Shown here in pieces: positions 20,948 to 32,456 of a DNA stretch of 64,000 bases (positions within the stretch are counted from its first letter, which is position 1; every line of letters begins with the position of its first letter). The DNA comes from Adiantum capillus-veneris (Eukaryota; Streptophyta; Polypodiopsida; Polypodiales; Pteridaceae). Under the pieces are notes generated by a model. That model did no database searches, was not told where the DNA came from, and saw nothing but the letters and a program-made list of their open reading frames with translations. Location of the stretch: NCBI GenBank assembly GCA_014529385.2, contig CM043957.1:65950003-66014002 (forward strand), given 5' to 3'. The translations under genes were made by a program, and so were the position numbers.

Positions 20948-21819
20948 TGTTGGGAAACAAGCAAACTGAAACACCTCTATAGTGATGTCACCCAAGAGCG
21001 TTAAAAGAGAACTAAAAGACGCAAAAATCTTTTCCAAATCCTTCTGAAACACCACAAGTCCAATAGGAGTAGACCCTTGGGAATTTACTAGCCGTCGCCC
21101 ACCCAAGAGACTATGTCACATAGGAGCAAAACCCTGCCAAAGCATGGATTTACAGCACACGCCGACCAATGCATATGAAGACAAGAGCCTCTCATTTCAC
21201 AATCAAACATCACAAACCCACAACTTCAACATCAATTCCACAATTCATAGATACAGGCCCTCCGAATCTGTCTACACACAATTTGCCACTAGGCTGCCAT
21301 AGCCATAACCCTGCAGAGAACTAGTTGTAACCTGATGAGCACAACTCCAATTGGGGCACTTTAAAGCTTGAGAGAAAGCTTGAAAAATGATTGGCGAGAA
21401 AGATGAAGATGACTAAAATTGATTCCATACTCCCCCATGAGAAAAATTGACGCGAACAGAGAGTTGTCCCAGCACGACTACACGTAGAGAAGGCTAGTCG
21501 GGGCAAACAACTGCATCCAAGAGCACCAAGGAGATAGAACTAGCTAAAACCTACAAATTTCTGATCTTTGGCTGAACTTTTTTTAGTTTGTACATGAGTT
21601 TTAGTTATATACAAGTCTCACTTCAAAAAACTCACTCACGGGCACTTACAGTAGCCGGACAGTTGTCACTAAACTAGCGACTTGTAGTGCATGTACATGT
21701 GCTTGCTAAAGAAAGCTAAAAAACCCACAAAAAGAAAGCCCACACGCCCTTTTGACATCACGAGTCATGTCCGTATGTACAAATGTACAAAAAACGGGGT
21801 GTCAAAAATGCGCCCAACA
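20948..21819 (-). repeat. E2 3' LTR (872 bp)
   Basis: Begins TGTTGGGAAAC and ends GCGCCCAACA; the two ends form a 7-bp inverted repeat. It is nearly identical to 27221-28092, with scattered substitutions and equal length. Confidence 0.93.
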
Positions 21820-21846
21820 AAGTTTGCCACACCCCAGCCTGCTAGA
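21820..21846 (-). promoter_or_regulatory. E2 polypurine-like tract
   Basis: The minus strand reads GGCTGGGGTGTGGCAAACTT next to the 3' LTR. It corresponds in position and sequence to the E1 tract. Confidence 0.45.
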
Positions 21847-23363
21847 TCATTCATGATCAGCAGCACGAAAGAGATCCTGTAAACCACATGAGGGAGTCTT
21901 CACCTCATCTTCATCATTAACCACATGATTAGCAAATTCTTCAAAAGAAGGCTCATCCTCAATCACAGTCATCAATCTTGTAATATACTTCTTCAACCTG
22001 TAGCCATTCACACGTGCTTTATGCGGGGTACCATCCAAGTCAGCAAGCTGATATGTGCCATTCGGAAACCTGTTTAAAACCAAGAAAGGACCTTGCCACT
22101 TGATTTGAAATTTCTTTTGAAAAGTGCTATCAAGCTTACTATTGTAACAAAGCACCATGTCACCCTTCTTGATGTCCTTGTTCTTTAGCTTCTCATTTGC
22201 CTTTGCTTGAGTCTTCTTCAAGACTTGCTCATAATGCTCAAAAGCTAACACCCTATCCAATTGTACACATTGAAAATATAAAAGTCTTTCCTTGAATGCA
22301 TCCTTGGGCTCTTCTTCAAGCTTTAGCATCATCTTCAAGGATGGTATCTCTACCTCAATAGGAAGTAAAGCCTCTTTGCCAAAAACTAGATGGAAGGGAG
22401 AAAAACCAGTACCTGATTTGATGGCAGTCCTATAAGCCCATAGAGCACCAGGTAGCTCTAAATCCCAAGTCTTCACATTGTTTCTTGTCATCTTTGTAAG
22501 AATCCTTATGAGCTCTCCATTAAACCTTTCATTCATGCCATTGCATTGGGGATAATATGGAGTAGTAAACCTGCGATGCACATGAAGCTTTTCACATAGA
22601 TAATCCACCAACTCTCCCCTGAAACTTGGACCCTTGTCAGAAAGTAACTCCAATGGCATCCCAAATTTGCAGCAAATATCTTCATATATAAATAAGGAAA
22701 CATCTTTACTCGTGATGTGCTTAACAGATTTGGCTTCGGCCCACCTGGATAGATAGTCAACAGCAGTAAGTATGTAACATTTGCCTCTAGCTGTCATAGG
22801 TAGAGGACCTATTGCATCAATACCCCAGTTCTCAAACACATCATAAGCCACAATGGTGCCTCTAATTTTTTATTTGAGAACCCTATTTTCCATGCTTTGA
22901 CACTCTTTACAAGACTTGCACCAATGATGAACATCACGTTGAACACTTGGCCACACATAACCCTCCTGCAAGACTTTATGCAAAGTGATCTTTGCAGCAA
23001 AGTGACCACCACAAGAACTCTCATGATTCTCCTCTAAAATTTTGTAAATTTCCTCTTTCCAAGGAACTTTTCTCATCACAAGATCATCCCCCTTCATATA
23101 CAAGGCATCACCAAGTAGCACATACCTTTTGGCACGACGTAGGAAGGCGTACTTTTTTGGCTTTTCCAACTCTGATGGAAGCATACCTGTTTGTAGAAAC
23201 TCTTCCTCCCTCTCCAAATCTTCCCTTCCCAAATAAAGAGGAGAATCAGCCCTTATCACATACAATTGCCGAATTGAAGCTTGCGCTGCACCATGTGCTT
23301 CTTCATTTTGAGACCTGTCCACATGCCTTAAACTCCAAGCTTCAAAATGCTTAAGCAGATTCT
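21847..23363 (-). pseudogene. E2 integrase
   Basis: The upstream frame (23376-22870) has a zinc-binding region with CGGHFAAKITLHK and WCKSCKECQ. One TAA follows after NRVLK. The 334-aa frame 22851-21847 holds the core: GIDAIGPLP, VDYLSRWAEA, LSDKGPSFRGELVDYL, and YYPQCNGMNERFNGEL with the third catalytic residue, so the D,D,E set is present. The C-terminal part has GDMVLCYNSKLDSTFQKKF and WQGPFLVLNRFPNGTY (GPY/F module) and ends in an acidic tail, without a chromodomain. Integrase joins the DNA copy to the chromosome, here apparently at ACGT. Confidence 0.88.
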
Positions 23364-23693
23364 TCACTTGAAACACATATTTTTCATCCTTGGATTCTTA
23401 CTTTGCCACACCCCAAGTACTTGCTTCACTACCAAAATAGCATCACCTCTTACCCTCACACGACAGATGCCAAGCTCAAGGCAAAGGTTGAGACCTTTCT
23501 CCAAAGTAGCATACTCAGCTTCATTGCTGCTTTGTGCTGTAAGCTTCAAACTCCTTTTAGTTACCAAAGCACCTTGAGGATCATAAAATACCACACCTCC
23601 TGAAGCTTCACCATGCGCTTTCCTGTAAGAGCCATCAAAAAACAATAGATAGGCATTGTCTATGTCAAGAGCTTCCATGTGTTGCTTCTTCAC
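23364..23693 (-). pseudogene. E2 second (archaeal-type) RNase H
   Basis: The frame reads YLLFFDGSYRKAHGEASGG, then SSNEAEYATLEKGLNLCLE and VRGDAILVVKQVLGVWQ. The Asp, Glu and Asp positions of RNase H are kept. Domain order RT, RNase H, second RNase H, integrase defines the Tat lineage. It is offset by frameshifts from both neighbours. Confidence 0.85.
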
Positions 23694-23841
23694 TGCATCC
23701 TCCTTAAGAAGAAGAGGGCTTTCCTATAGGTAAGCAAATCAGCCAATGTAGCCCTTGTACTTTCCTCAACAAGAAAAGAGAATTGGAATTCCTGTAGCTC
23801 CACAATCCACTTCATGAGCCTCTTTGACAAAGTAGGGCTAT

Positions 23842-24360
23842 TCACCAATTGAGGTAGAAGAGTGTATCTAGTGAGGAATGTGAATGGTTTAGGGATAGAA
23901 GGTAGTGCCTAAACCTTCTACATGCATAAATCACACTCACCATAATGAGCTCCACCTCAGTATAGCCTCTCTCCACCTCTAGCTTCCCCCTACTAGCACA
24001 ATAGATAGGCTTCATGTAGTGGGAATTGTTACCTGGTTGAAGAAGCATAGCCCCAATAGCATCCTCACCTACTGATGGATTCACATAAAACTCCTTATCC
24101 CAATTAGGAGATTGCATAGCAGGAAGAGAACCAAGAACCTCTTTGATACCTTGAAAAACCTCTTCACATTCATTTGTCCATTGTAGAGGATCCAACCTTG
24201 CTACTTGTTGTAGAGGATAAAGAAGTTGAGAGGACAAAGGAATGAACCTTGCCATATACTTCACCTTTTGAATAAAAGTAGAAAGTTGCTTTGTATCTTT
24301 AGGTGATGGGAGGAGCACCAAAGCCTTCACTTTGTCAGGATCCGCTTCAATCCCATTCTC
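23842..24360 (-). pseudogene. E2 connection and RT-linked RNase H, catalytically eroded
   Basis: Contains TFIQKVKYMARFIPLSSQLL, DPLQWTNECEEVFQ, then FYVNPSVGEDAIGAMLL, IYCASR and YTEVELIMVSVIYACRRFR. The first catalytic Asp of the usual TDAS is replaced in FYVNPSV, as in E1. The end is frameshifted near 23850. Confidence 0.82.
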
Positions 24361-25704
24361 TTAGATCATATGGCCCAAAAACTTCACTCTTGGTTCAGAA
24401 AGATGACATTTCTTTGGGTTGAGTTGACCTCCACTTTCATCATATTGCTTCAATGCCATCCCAAGCTTTGCACAATGATCCTTTTTAGAGCTATAAACAC
24501 AAAAGTCATCAATAAAATCCTTCACAAACTTTCCAAGAAAGGGAGAGAACACCTTGTTGACGCGCTTTTGATACCACGCACAGCCATTCATAAGACCAAA
24601 AGGAAGTACACAATAACAAAAGCATCCCCATGGCGTGATAAATGTGGTCTTCTTTCAATCTTCCAAAGCCAAGGTGAGCTGAAAATATCCAGAGAATCCA
24701 TCACATACGCTATACCTCTCATGCCCTGCAATAGAATCAAGTATGTCATCTATGAAAGGAAGAGGGTATGGATCCCTCTTCATGGCTGCGTTTAGAGCCT
24801 TAAAATCAACACATATCCTCCACTTTCCATCCTTCTTGGGTGTGACCACAACAGGACTCACCCATTCTGCAGTGCTCACAGGACATATGAAACCTGCTTC
24901 AAGAAGCTTGTCTACCTCTTCCTTTAAAGCATTAAGTTGTACCTGTCCCATTCTCCTTAGCTTTTGGCGTACGGGCTGAGCTCCTTCATTGATTGGAATG
25001 TGGATTTCCTCTCCCTTAAAGCCTCTATTTTCCTCATAAGAAGTGATGAATAAATGGGGAAATTGTTGTATCATATGTAGGTACTCACTCTTCTCATGAC
25101 TAGTCAAGTCGGGAGACAACATACCTTGTATCAACTCCTGTTTGACATTAGGTTGAACTTTGGGTTGCATCAGCTCTTCAATTTGCTCATAAGGACCAGA
25201 GATATCCTCATTCTCCATAAGGCCAAGAAATCTTTGTTTCTCATCATGCTCTTCTTCAAGAAACAAGGAGGAAACATCTAGATCACTATCGCTGCTATCT
25301 TCCACTTCACTGCCCTCATCCCTATTGTCTTCTTCTTCACTTGAGTACTCTTCTTCATCAATTTTCTCATCAAAATCAGCATCCAATGATTGCTTGCTAT
25401 ACATGTCAAACCTCTTCTTATCACCCCTTCTATTGTAGAGAGTGATGGTACCATGTCCCCAATCCTGTATAGCTTTGGTTGCCTGTAACCATGGTCTTCC
25501 AAGGATGAGAGGGAAAGCACCAATACCCGCGGGTATAACATGGCAATTGACCAACACTTTAACATCAAATACATCCACCTCCAAGTCCTTTACAACTCCC
25601 AAGAACCTCACCCTTGATTGGTTGGCAAGCTTTATGCGAAAACCTGAATTCTTCAGCATGTTGAGTCCCAACTTTGATACACAAGCTTGAGTAATAACAC
25701 ATAC
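24361..25704 (-). pseudogene. E2 protease tail and reverse transcriptase
   Basis: The frame 25671-24655 has the protease tail (SGFRIKLANQSRVRFLGV; LGRPWLQATKAIQDW), an acidic linker, then RT: FKGEEIHIPINEGAQPVRQ, KKDGKWRICVDFKALN and YSVCDGFSGYFQLTLALED. After a TGA come TTFITPWGC and the catalytic FIDDFCVYSS, where both Asp are kept. A TAA after GHMI (24361) lies at the same place as in E1. Confidence 0.88.
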
Positions 25705-26691
25705 CTATGCACCTCCATCAATATAAGCCTCTCCAATGCACTTCCTCTTATGCCATGCATCCATAGTAGGACATATATCAGGTAGCTCATTCAAAGACAA
25801 GACTCTCACTGACCCCCTTGCAGGCTCCTTCTTCATGGGGTTGACTACGTGCTTCCATTGCCTCTTTAACTTGGGACACATCTCCATGAGTTGCCCAAAG
25901 GTAACATCAGCCTTTCTACCCAGCAAATCAGCCCTTAAACTATAATTTGGTTGCCCTTCTCCCAAAGGAAAGTCAGATGCATTGTAATGTTTCCTGGGCT
26001 TTCTCTTCTTCTTCTCTTTACCTGTACCTGTTTCAACCTGTTTCCCTCTTTTATGGCTGGGACTTGCATCACTCATGTCATGATCTCTTGTAACCCTCTT
26101 ACCTACAAGCATGACCATAGCTCCCAAATCATCCTCTTTCTTCTCCAAACGGATTATGCTTACCACTTTTGTTTTGCCCTTCTCTTCTGCTGTCAATCCA
26201 CTTGGTCCTGCTTCCCCTTTAATCTCAATACCATAATCTTGAGCTCGAGAAGGAATTTGTGGAGGAAGAGGAAACATGTCTCCACCCATTGTCTTTGGCT
26301 TGTCACATTGAGGGCTTTTATGACCCCATTCACCACAATTGTAGCATTGAAACATATCCCCTCTTCCAGCCATGCCTCTTCCTCTACCACTTGTATAACC
26401 CTTATTGCTTCCATAACCACATCCATATCCATAACTCTGACCTCTTCCACCTCCCATCATATGCACACTAAGAATCTTCATAAGACCTACCACCTCTTGC
26501 ATCTCCTTGCGAAAGGAATTCACATCATGAGAAGCTTTTTGATCATAACCTGGCTCCCTGATGAGGACCCTTGGTTGCTCTACCGCTTTCACTTCAAGCT
26601 TTGGCTCCACATTGATTCCAAGTTGATGAAGACGCTCTGCTTTCCACTCTTTATTATTTGCAATTTCAACTGCCTCCTCAAAGGTCCTTGG
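25705..26691 (-). pseudogene. E2 gag C-terminus, zinc knuckle and start of protease
   Basis: A Gly-rich stretch (GYGCGYGSNKGYTSGRGRG) precedes a perfect CCHC knuckle CYNCGEWGHKSPQC. A lysine-rich segment and SDFPLGEGQPNYSLRADL follow. The frame ends at TAG inside the protease active site (AYIDGGA-stop-VCVIT), which reads Gln in the related elements. Confidence 0.88.
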
Positions 26692-27156
26692 CTACTTAAG
26701 CTCTACCTTCAAGCGTAGGTTACTCCTCAAGCTTGCAAGAAACCTGTCCTTCTTGAACATGGCTGGAGGAATTTCAGCCCCCAAAGATGTACACCACTTT
26801 GCCCATATCGCATTAAATGCCTTGAAAAATTCTTTTATGGTTTGGCCTTCATCTTGTACTAAGCCTTGAATAGACTGCCATACCTTTTCTGGGTCTTCCA
26901 CCTGTTGAAAGTGTGTAAGAAAAGCATGCCTTACCATTTCATAAGTCATAACTTGAGGAGGTTGGGCTGATTGTAGATCCTTTTCATAGCCTTCCAACCA
27001 TTCCCTAGAATCTCCCTTCAAACAGAAGTAGAAGATTCTTAGCACCAACATTGGGTCTTCCTTGTCAGCAAGAAGGCAAGCAAACTCCATTATCTCAATG
27101 AAAGCGTTGGAACTTTCATTTGATTTCCCACTAAACTCCAGAAAATTAAACGCCAT
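26692..27156 (-). pseudogene. E2 gag, N-terminal part
   Basis: I choose the start at 27156 (MAFNFLEFSGKSNES) because it matches the E1 gag start and lies outside the LTR; an upstream Met at 27237 is inside the LTR. The gag domain has KGDSREWLEGYEKDL and EDPEKVWQSIQGLVQDEGQ. The frame stops at TAG after LRLKVELK, then continues as PRTFEEAVEIANNKEWK. Only about 40 bases separate PBS and gag, so there is no leader ORF. Confidence 0.85.
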
Positions 27157-27195
27157 GTCTTCAAAACCTGTAAACTGAAGGTAACTTGAAGCGAT

Positions 27196-27214
27196 TCCTC
27201 GGTGGCGGGCACCA
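27196..27214 (-). promoter_or_regulatory. E2 primer binding site
   Basis: The minus strand reads TGGTGCCCGCCACCGAGGA, six bases inside the 5' LTR, close to the E3 site TGGTGCCCCCACTGAGGA. Confidence 0.8.
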
Positions 27215-27220
27215 AAACAC

Positions 27221-28092
27221 TGTTGGGAAACAAGCAAACTGAAACACCTCTATAGTGATGTCACACAAGAGCGTTGAAAGAGAACTACAAGACGCAAAAA
27301 GCTTTGCCAAATCCTTTTGAAACACCACAAGTCCAATATGAGTAGACCCTTGGGAATTTACTAGCCGTCGCCCACCGAAGAGACTATGTCACATAGGAGC
27401 AAAACCCTGCCAAAGCATGGATTTACAGCACACGCCGACCAATGCATATGAAGACAAGAGCCTCTCCTTTCACAATCAAACATCACAAACCCACAACTTC
27501 AACATAAATTCCACAATTCATAGATACATGCCCTCCGAATCTGTCTACACACAATTTGCCACTAGGCTGCCATAGCCATAACCCTACAGAGAACTAGTCG
27601 TAACCTGATGAGCACAACTCCAATTGGGGCACTTTAAAGCTTGAGATAAAGCTTGAAAAATGAATGGCGAGAAAGCTGAAGATGACTAAAATTGATTCCT
27701 TACGCCCCCATGAGCAAAATTGACGCGAACAGAGAGCTGTCCCAGCACGACTACACGTAGAGAAGGCTAGTCGGGGCAAAAAACTGCATCCAAGAGCACC
27801 AAGGAGACAGAACGAGCTAAAACCTACAAATTTCTGATCTTTGGCTGAAATTTTTTTAGTTTGTACATGATTTTTAGTTATATACAAGGCTCACTTCAAA
27901 AAACTCACTCACGGGCACTTACAGTAGCCCGACAGATGTCACTAAACTAGCGACTTGCAGTGCATGTACATGTGCTTGCTAAAGCAAGCTAAAAAACCCA
28001 CAAAAAGAAATCCCACACACCCTTTTGACATCGTGAGTCATGTCCGTATGTACAAATTTACAAAAAACGGGGTGTCAGAAATGCGCCCAACA
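27221..28092 (-). repeat. E2 5' LTR (872 bp)
   Basis: Partner of 20948-21819. A TATATAACT-like stretch on the minus strand near 27875-27885 may be the TATA box. Open frame 27594-27887 is LTR sequence. Confidence 0.93.
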
Positions 28093-31000
28093 ACGTGTTC
28101 GTAGATGTAGCCTTTGATAGCTTGGAGGGTGATCATGCAGATCACATTCCCAATGAGGCGATGTTTGAGCCTGCGATGGATGAAATGATTGAGACGATCA
28201 TGGATTCAGAAAGGCTTATCTATGATAACATGAAAAGTGAAGCTGATACGCCATTGTATGGTGGAGCATGTGTGTCTAGATTGAAGGCGCTCTTGGTTCT
28301 TCTCAACATGCAGGCAGAGTTTGGATGGAGTGACACTAGCGTCACATCACTTTTTAGGTCATCCATTTCAATGCGTTTACTTCAATAAACACTATAAATG
28401 TATAATGATCCGATAGATTACTTACACAAGTGTACTGCATTTTTTTTGTTGTGTAGATTTCTCCAAGAGCACATACTGCCAGCTGATAATGTGATGCCAG
28501 ATTCCAGAGAGGAAGCAAGAAAAATCTTGCAAAACTTGGGGATGGATTACAATTCTATTCACGCTTTTCCTAACGACTGCATTCTTTTCAGAGGGGCATA
28601 CATAGACATGGAGAAATGTCCAAAATGTGATTTCGAGAGATATAGAGTAGATCTCCACGGACAAAATTTTTTGCAGAGGGTTTTGTGACACTTTCCTCTG
28701 CTACCTTGCATCACACATTTCTTTGAATGTAGGTCCATGGCTACCCTAGCATCATGGCATGAGCAGAATAGATCTTTGGATGGTGTGTTGCGGATTCCTG
28801 TAGATTGCACGACCTGGAAGCATATAGACGACGACACATGGCCGGATCTCACCGGGGAAGCTTGAAATTTGTGCCTTGACCTGGCTATGGAGGGTGAAAA
28901 TTCATTTGGTCGGAGGTCAACATCTTACAGTGTAGGGCCAATTGTCATCGTCAACTATAACATCCCTCTGTGGTTGACTACCAAGAAGGGGCACCTGTTT
29001 CTAAGCTTGATTGTGCCAGTAAAGTGAACAATATGGATGTGTATCTTCGTCCACTATTGGAAGAGCTACAATAATTGTGTATTGGCATAGAAGTGGTGGA
29101 TATGAGTCGACACATAGATCGACACAATGCTTTGATGAGAGGCATTCTTATGTGGACCATGCATGACTATCCTGGACTAGCAGAATGCTCAGCTGATATA
29201 TACTCAAATTCAAACACTATAAACCTTGGCCTTTCTCAAGCTTATCTATTGTCATGTGTATACATGCAAAGCTTTAAACAAGCGGATATAGAGCATGTAT
29301 CACATGTGGACCTAGACTTAATGTATGTCGGGGGCCCTCACTGAAGAAACAAACCTATGAAGGTCATCAAGCGCATCCTCCAGAGAATCACGAGTTATGT
29401 GATGGTTTTTTGGGAAGAGAGCCACCGAGGATGTCTGCTCGAGCATGGTTAGAGAAAAAGGATATGTGTGACGACGGTTTGTCCCCAGGGATGAAGAGAC
29501 TCTCTCTATGGTACAAGTTACCATATTAGCTCAGACTCATGATCAATCACTTGCTTGATCCAATGCACATATTCAAAAAAGTGGGTAATTTGCTATGGGA
29601 CTATCTCATCAGTAAGAAAGATACTTTGGGGGGAAGAATTGACCTTACAAATGTGCATCGTATGGAGAAATATTGGCCGTAGACAACACTCAATGGATCG
29701 ATAAAACTCCCTAAAGCGCCATGGATTTTGATAGGAGGCCAAGAAAGTAAAAGAGATCATTAATCCGTGCGGACGCCCATCGGTGTAATGCACTCATTCC
29801 AAACATGTTTCACTAAAGAAGGGAAGCTTACTGGTTTGAGATCACACGAGTGGCATAAAATGTGTCAGGTATGTTTGAAGTGGAATATATTATAGTGGGA
29901 ATTGTGTAGCATATCCGTGTGTGGACTTTAATATCATTGCTAGATGTGTTTTGTAGTTTATTTTATCGCCGGCCATTGAGGGATGTTTGTCTCCTGACGT
30001 TCGTACCACGGTCTACAAACTTGCGAAGTTGGTGCACTGGATCTCACAAAAGAAGATCCATGTAGATTTCATACCATTCGCCAAACTAAACGCTGCAGAG
30101 GTTATATGCATGTTTTAGAAACACTTTCCTACTATCATGCTAACCATTCAAGTGCATCGTCCTATTCACATAGTTGATGAGGTTGAGCTTCTATGTGAAG
30201 CTACTCTAAATATACCCCTGGGTCCCCTCTATATATATATCATCTTGTATGCATATTCTACACTCTTTGGGGTTGCACTCTCTCCGTATCATCTCTAAAA
30301 ACAAAATAGATTAAAAGTTAAGCATGTTAAATTTACATCATCTTTAGTTTGATTTATATATTGAAAGAAGTATATAAAATGATTCTATACTTACTCTTTA
30401 TATATATCACATATATTTTGATGCATGTACATCGAGTTACATCAAAGTCATATCATTTGAAATCTTTTTATTTTGCTTTTTGTTTTGATTGTGTATGATT
30501 TATAATAAAGATCAAATCAATAGATATATATATGTATATATTATTGAAATTATTGAGACTGGTATGATTTTGATAATTTTTGTTTTACTCGAAGATTTAT
30601 GTTAAAAAAATTAAGTTTAAATAATTCTTTTTATTCTTTTTGTATGATTATTAAAGTGTTATGTCTCAATGATTTATGTAGTTACATCTCAAATGCTTAC
30701 AATTTTGACTAATTATTTTATAATCTTCAGTCGTCGATATTGATACTTGTACTTTGACAATTTACATTATTTCTCTTTTTTGTGAATGTCAATGATTATG
30801 TTTTTTATGATTTATGAAAGAGTTATATTTTGATGTTTTATCAAAGAGTTTTATTTTGATGACTTATTTTCTCTTTTGATTGGAATAATCAAAGAGCTAT
30901 AACTTTAATGATTTCTCTCTGTTATTCTCTTTCTCTATCTGCCAACAGATGAGGTGGAAATAGCGAGTACAGTGCATTCTAGATGGATGTTCTTTTCAAA

Positions 31001-31900
31001 ACGTTTTCATGAAAATGGTCAAGAGATATGTGCGTTAGAAGGCACATACAAAGGGTAGCATGGTAGAAGGTTGGCTCATATGAGAGTCCCTAGTTTACAT
31101 TGGAGACTGGCTAGATGGATTTAATCGTGCTCAAGACATGTTATGAAACACCATAGATGATGAGCGCATATCTGGGATTTTCATGAGCAATCTCAGTGTT
31201 GAGAAAAAAATGACAAAATATCTAGAGACTAAAATCATTTGACTTTGCATGCTTCACAATCTAGTGATACAAAAGTGGATTTCACAATACAAGGATGCAA
31301 AGTAAGAGCGAGAAAGGACACAAATCGAGTGGAGACGAGAAAGGAGACCACCTGCATTATCCGGTGGGTCTTGAGAGCCTACTAACATTCATGACCGAGG
31401 AGGAGTGGAAGTACTCTTGGGGTTGCGCGACCAAGGTAAGTTTGCAATATAATATGACTCGTGGCTTTCTAGATGTTTGGATGGCCACTCATAGTCTTTG
31501 TTGGTTGTAGTATAAGTTATACATGGCAGCATGGTGTGAAGGTCAACATTTTAGGGTGGAACGGATCGAAAAAACCGTTTTACACAAGATTGTGGAATCA
31601 TGGCAAAATTTAAACAATCTAGTTGACGATGATCCTCTTATGCAGATCCTATGGTGGTGGAACTCGCTTACTTTGTCACACTACAAGAGATTTTAAGAAT
31701 CAATTATAGAAGGGTTTTTGTGGATTTGTTCGACGTGCAATGATTCAAGATAAACATGGAGGCTCGCAACACTATTGTACGCAGAGGAGAGTCAGGTCTC
31801 CTTGAGGTGGATTCAACCAAAAAATGGACCGACCTCCTTCGAGACACTTTCGTACTACCCAATATTTGTGAACAAGTAAGTCTGTAAATATTTAACATTC
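28093..31900 (+). pseudogene. CACTA C TNP2 transposase, main part
   Basis: Recognisable TNP2 order on the plus strand: PLYGGACVSRLKALLVLLNMQ (quoted here as LYGGACVSRLKALL) and FGWSDTSVTSLFR; a 99-nt intron 28358-28456 with GT/AG ends; then NLGMDYNSIHAFPNDC and MEKCPKCDFERY. Further on are HIDRHNALMRGILMWTMHDY (29084-29165), LLDPMHIFKKVGNLLWDYL (29550-29610), SPAIEGCLSPDVRTTVYKLA (29960-30020) and FPTIMLTIQVHRPIHIV (30125-30175). After AT-rich DNA, VKRYVR and KAHTKGSMVEGWL (31020-31075) follow. The last parts are DUF4218-like. Many stops and frameshifts. E2 separates it from its first exon. Confidence 0.82.
30200..30945 (+). other. AT-rich intron-like stretch in CACTA C TNP2
   Basis: No coding sense; TATATATATATCATC at about 30230 and many T runs. 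DUF4218 motifs stop before it and resume after it, so it is probably an intron of the TNP2 gene. Confidence 0.55.
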
Positions 31901-32456
31901 AATTTTAGAGGACTGGTGGTCTGGAATCACTCATGTAAGTTATGTGGCTCTTGGAGGTGGTATTTCATCCTATAAAGTCTACACCAAACTAGTGGTATAT
32001 CATAGAGGTAGCCACTCGTAGTAGTGAACAGATGTATGAGGGCTACCATGTGTCCATCACAACGGCATCAATGGAGGAGATCGGAGAGGATTCTTATTCA
32101 AAAGCGATTGAGGTGGTGCCAGATGTGCATGGTGATGCTACTCTCTATGGGATGCATGCAAAGGACCTACAAAATGAAACTGAGGACATTTGCCTAAATG
32201 GAGAGCTCTATATAGACATAGGGAGTTATGTTGAGTTATTCAAGGATGAGAGAGAGACCTCTTAAATCCATGAACATTGTATTTGTGCAATTTTGCTCCT
32301 TTTTATAATACATATTGTATTCACGTGGAGTTTTGTCCATTATTATCTATATACTATACTTGAGAAGTTTTAATTGTGATTAATCAAGTTATAACTTATT
32401 CATATTTTCTTCTCCATTCATCATTAAGATTTAATATTTGTGTATTTAATGTAGGT
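31900..32456 (+). other. CACTA C interior, unassigned open frame
   Basis: A 77-aa open frame (32032-32265) begins MYEGYHVSITTASMEEIG and is acidic. It lies between TNP2 and the second gene, where TNP2 C-terminal exons would be expected. I recognise no domain. Confidence 0.35.

Larger units (their letters stand above)
20948..28092 (-). mobile_element. E2: Tat-type Ty3/gypsy LTR retrotransposon, nearly complete
   Basis: The element is 7145 bp on the minus strand with two 872-bp LTRs (27221-28092 and 20948-21819), a PBS at 27196-27214 and a full gag-pol. It is flanked by ACGT at 20944-20947 and 28093-28096. From gag to the RT-linked RNase H it is a single frame with a few stops, several explicable by one C-to-T change (DGGAQ to DGGA-stop, for example). 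Integrase keeps all three catalytic regions. It is the best preserved element here and lies in the TNP2 gene of CACTA C. Confidence 0.92.
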
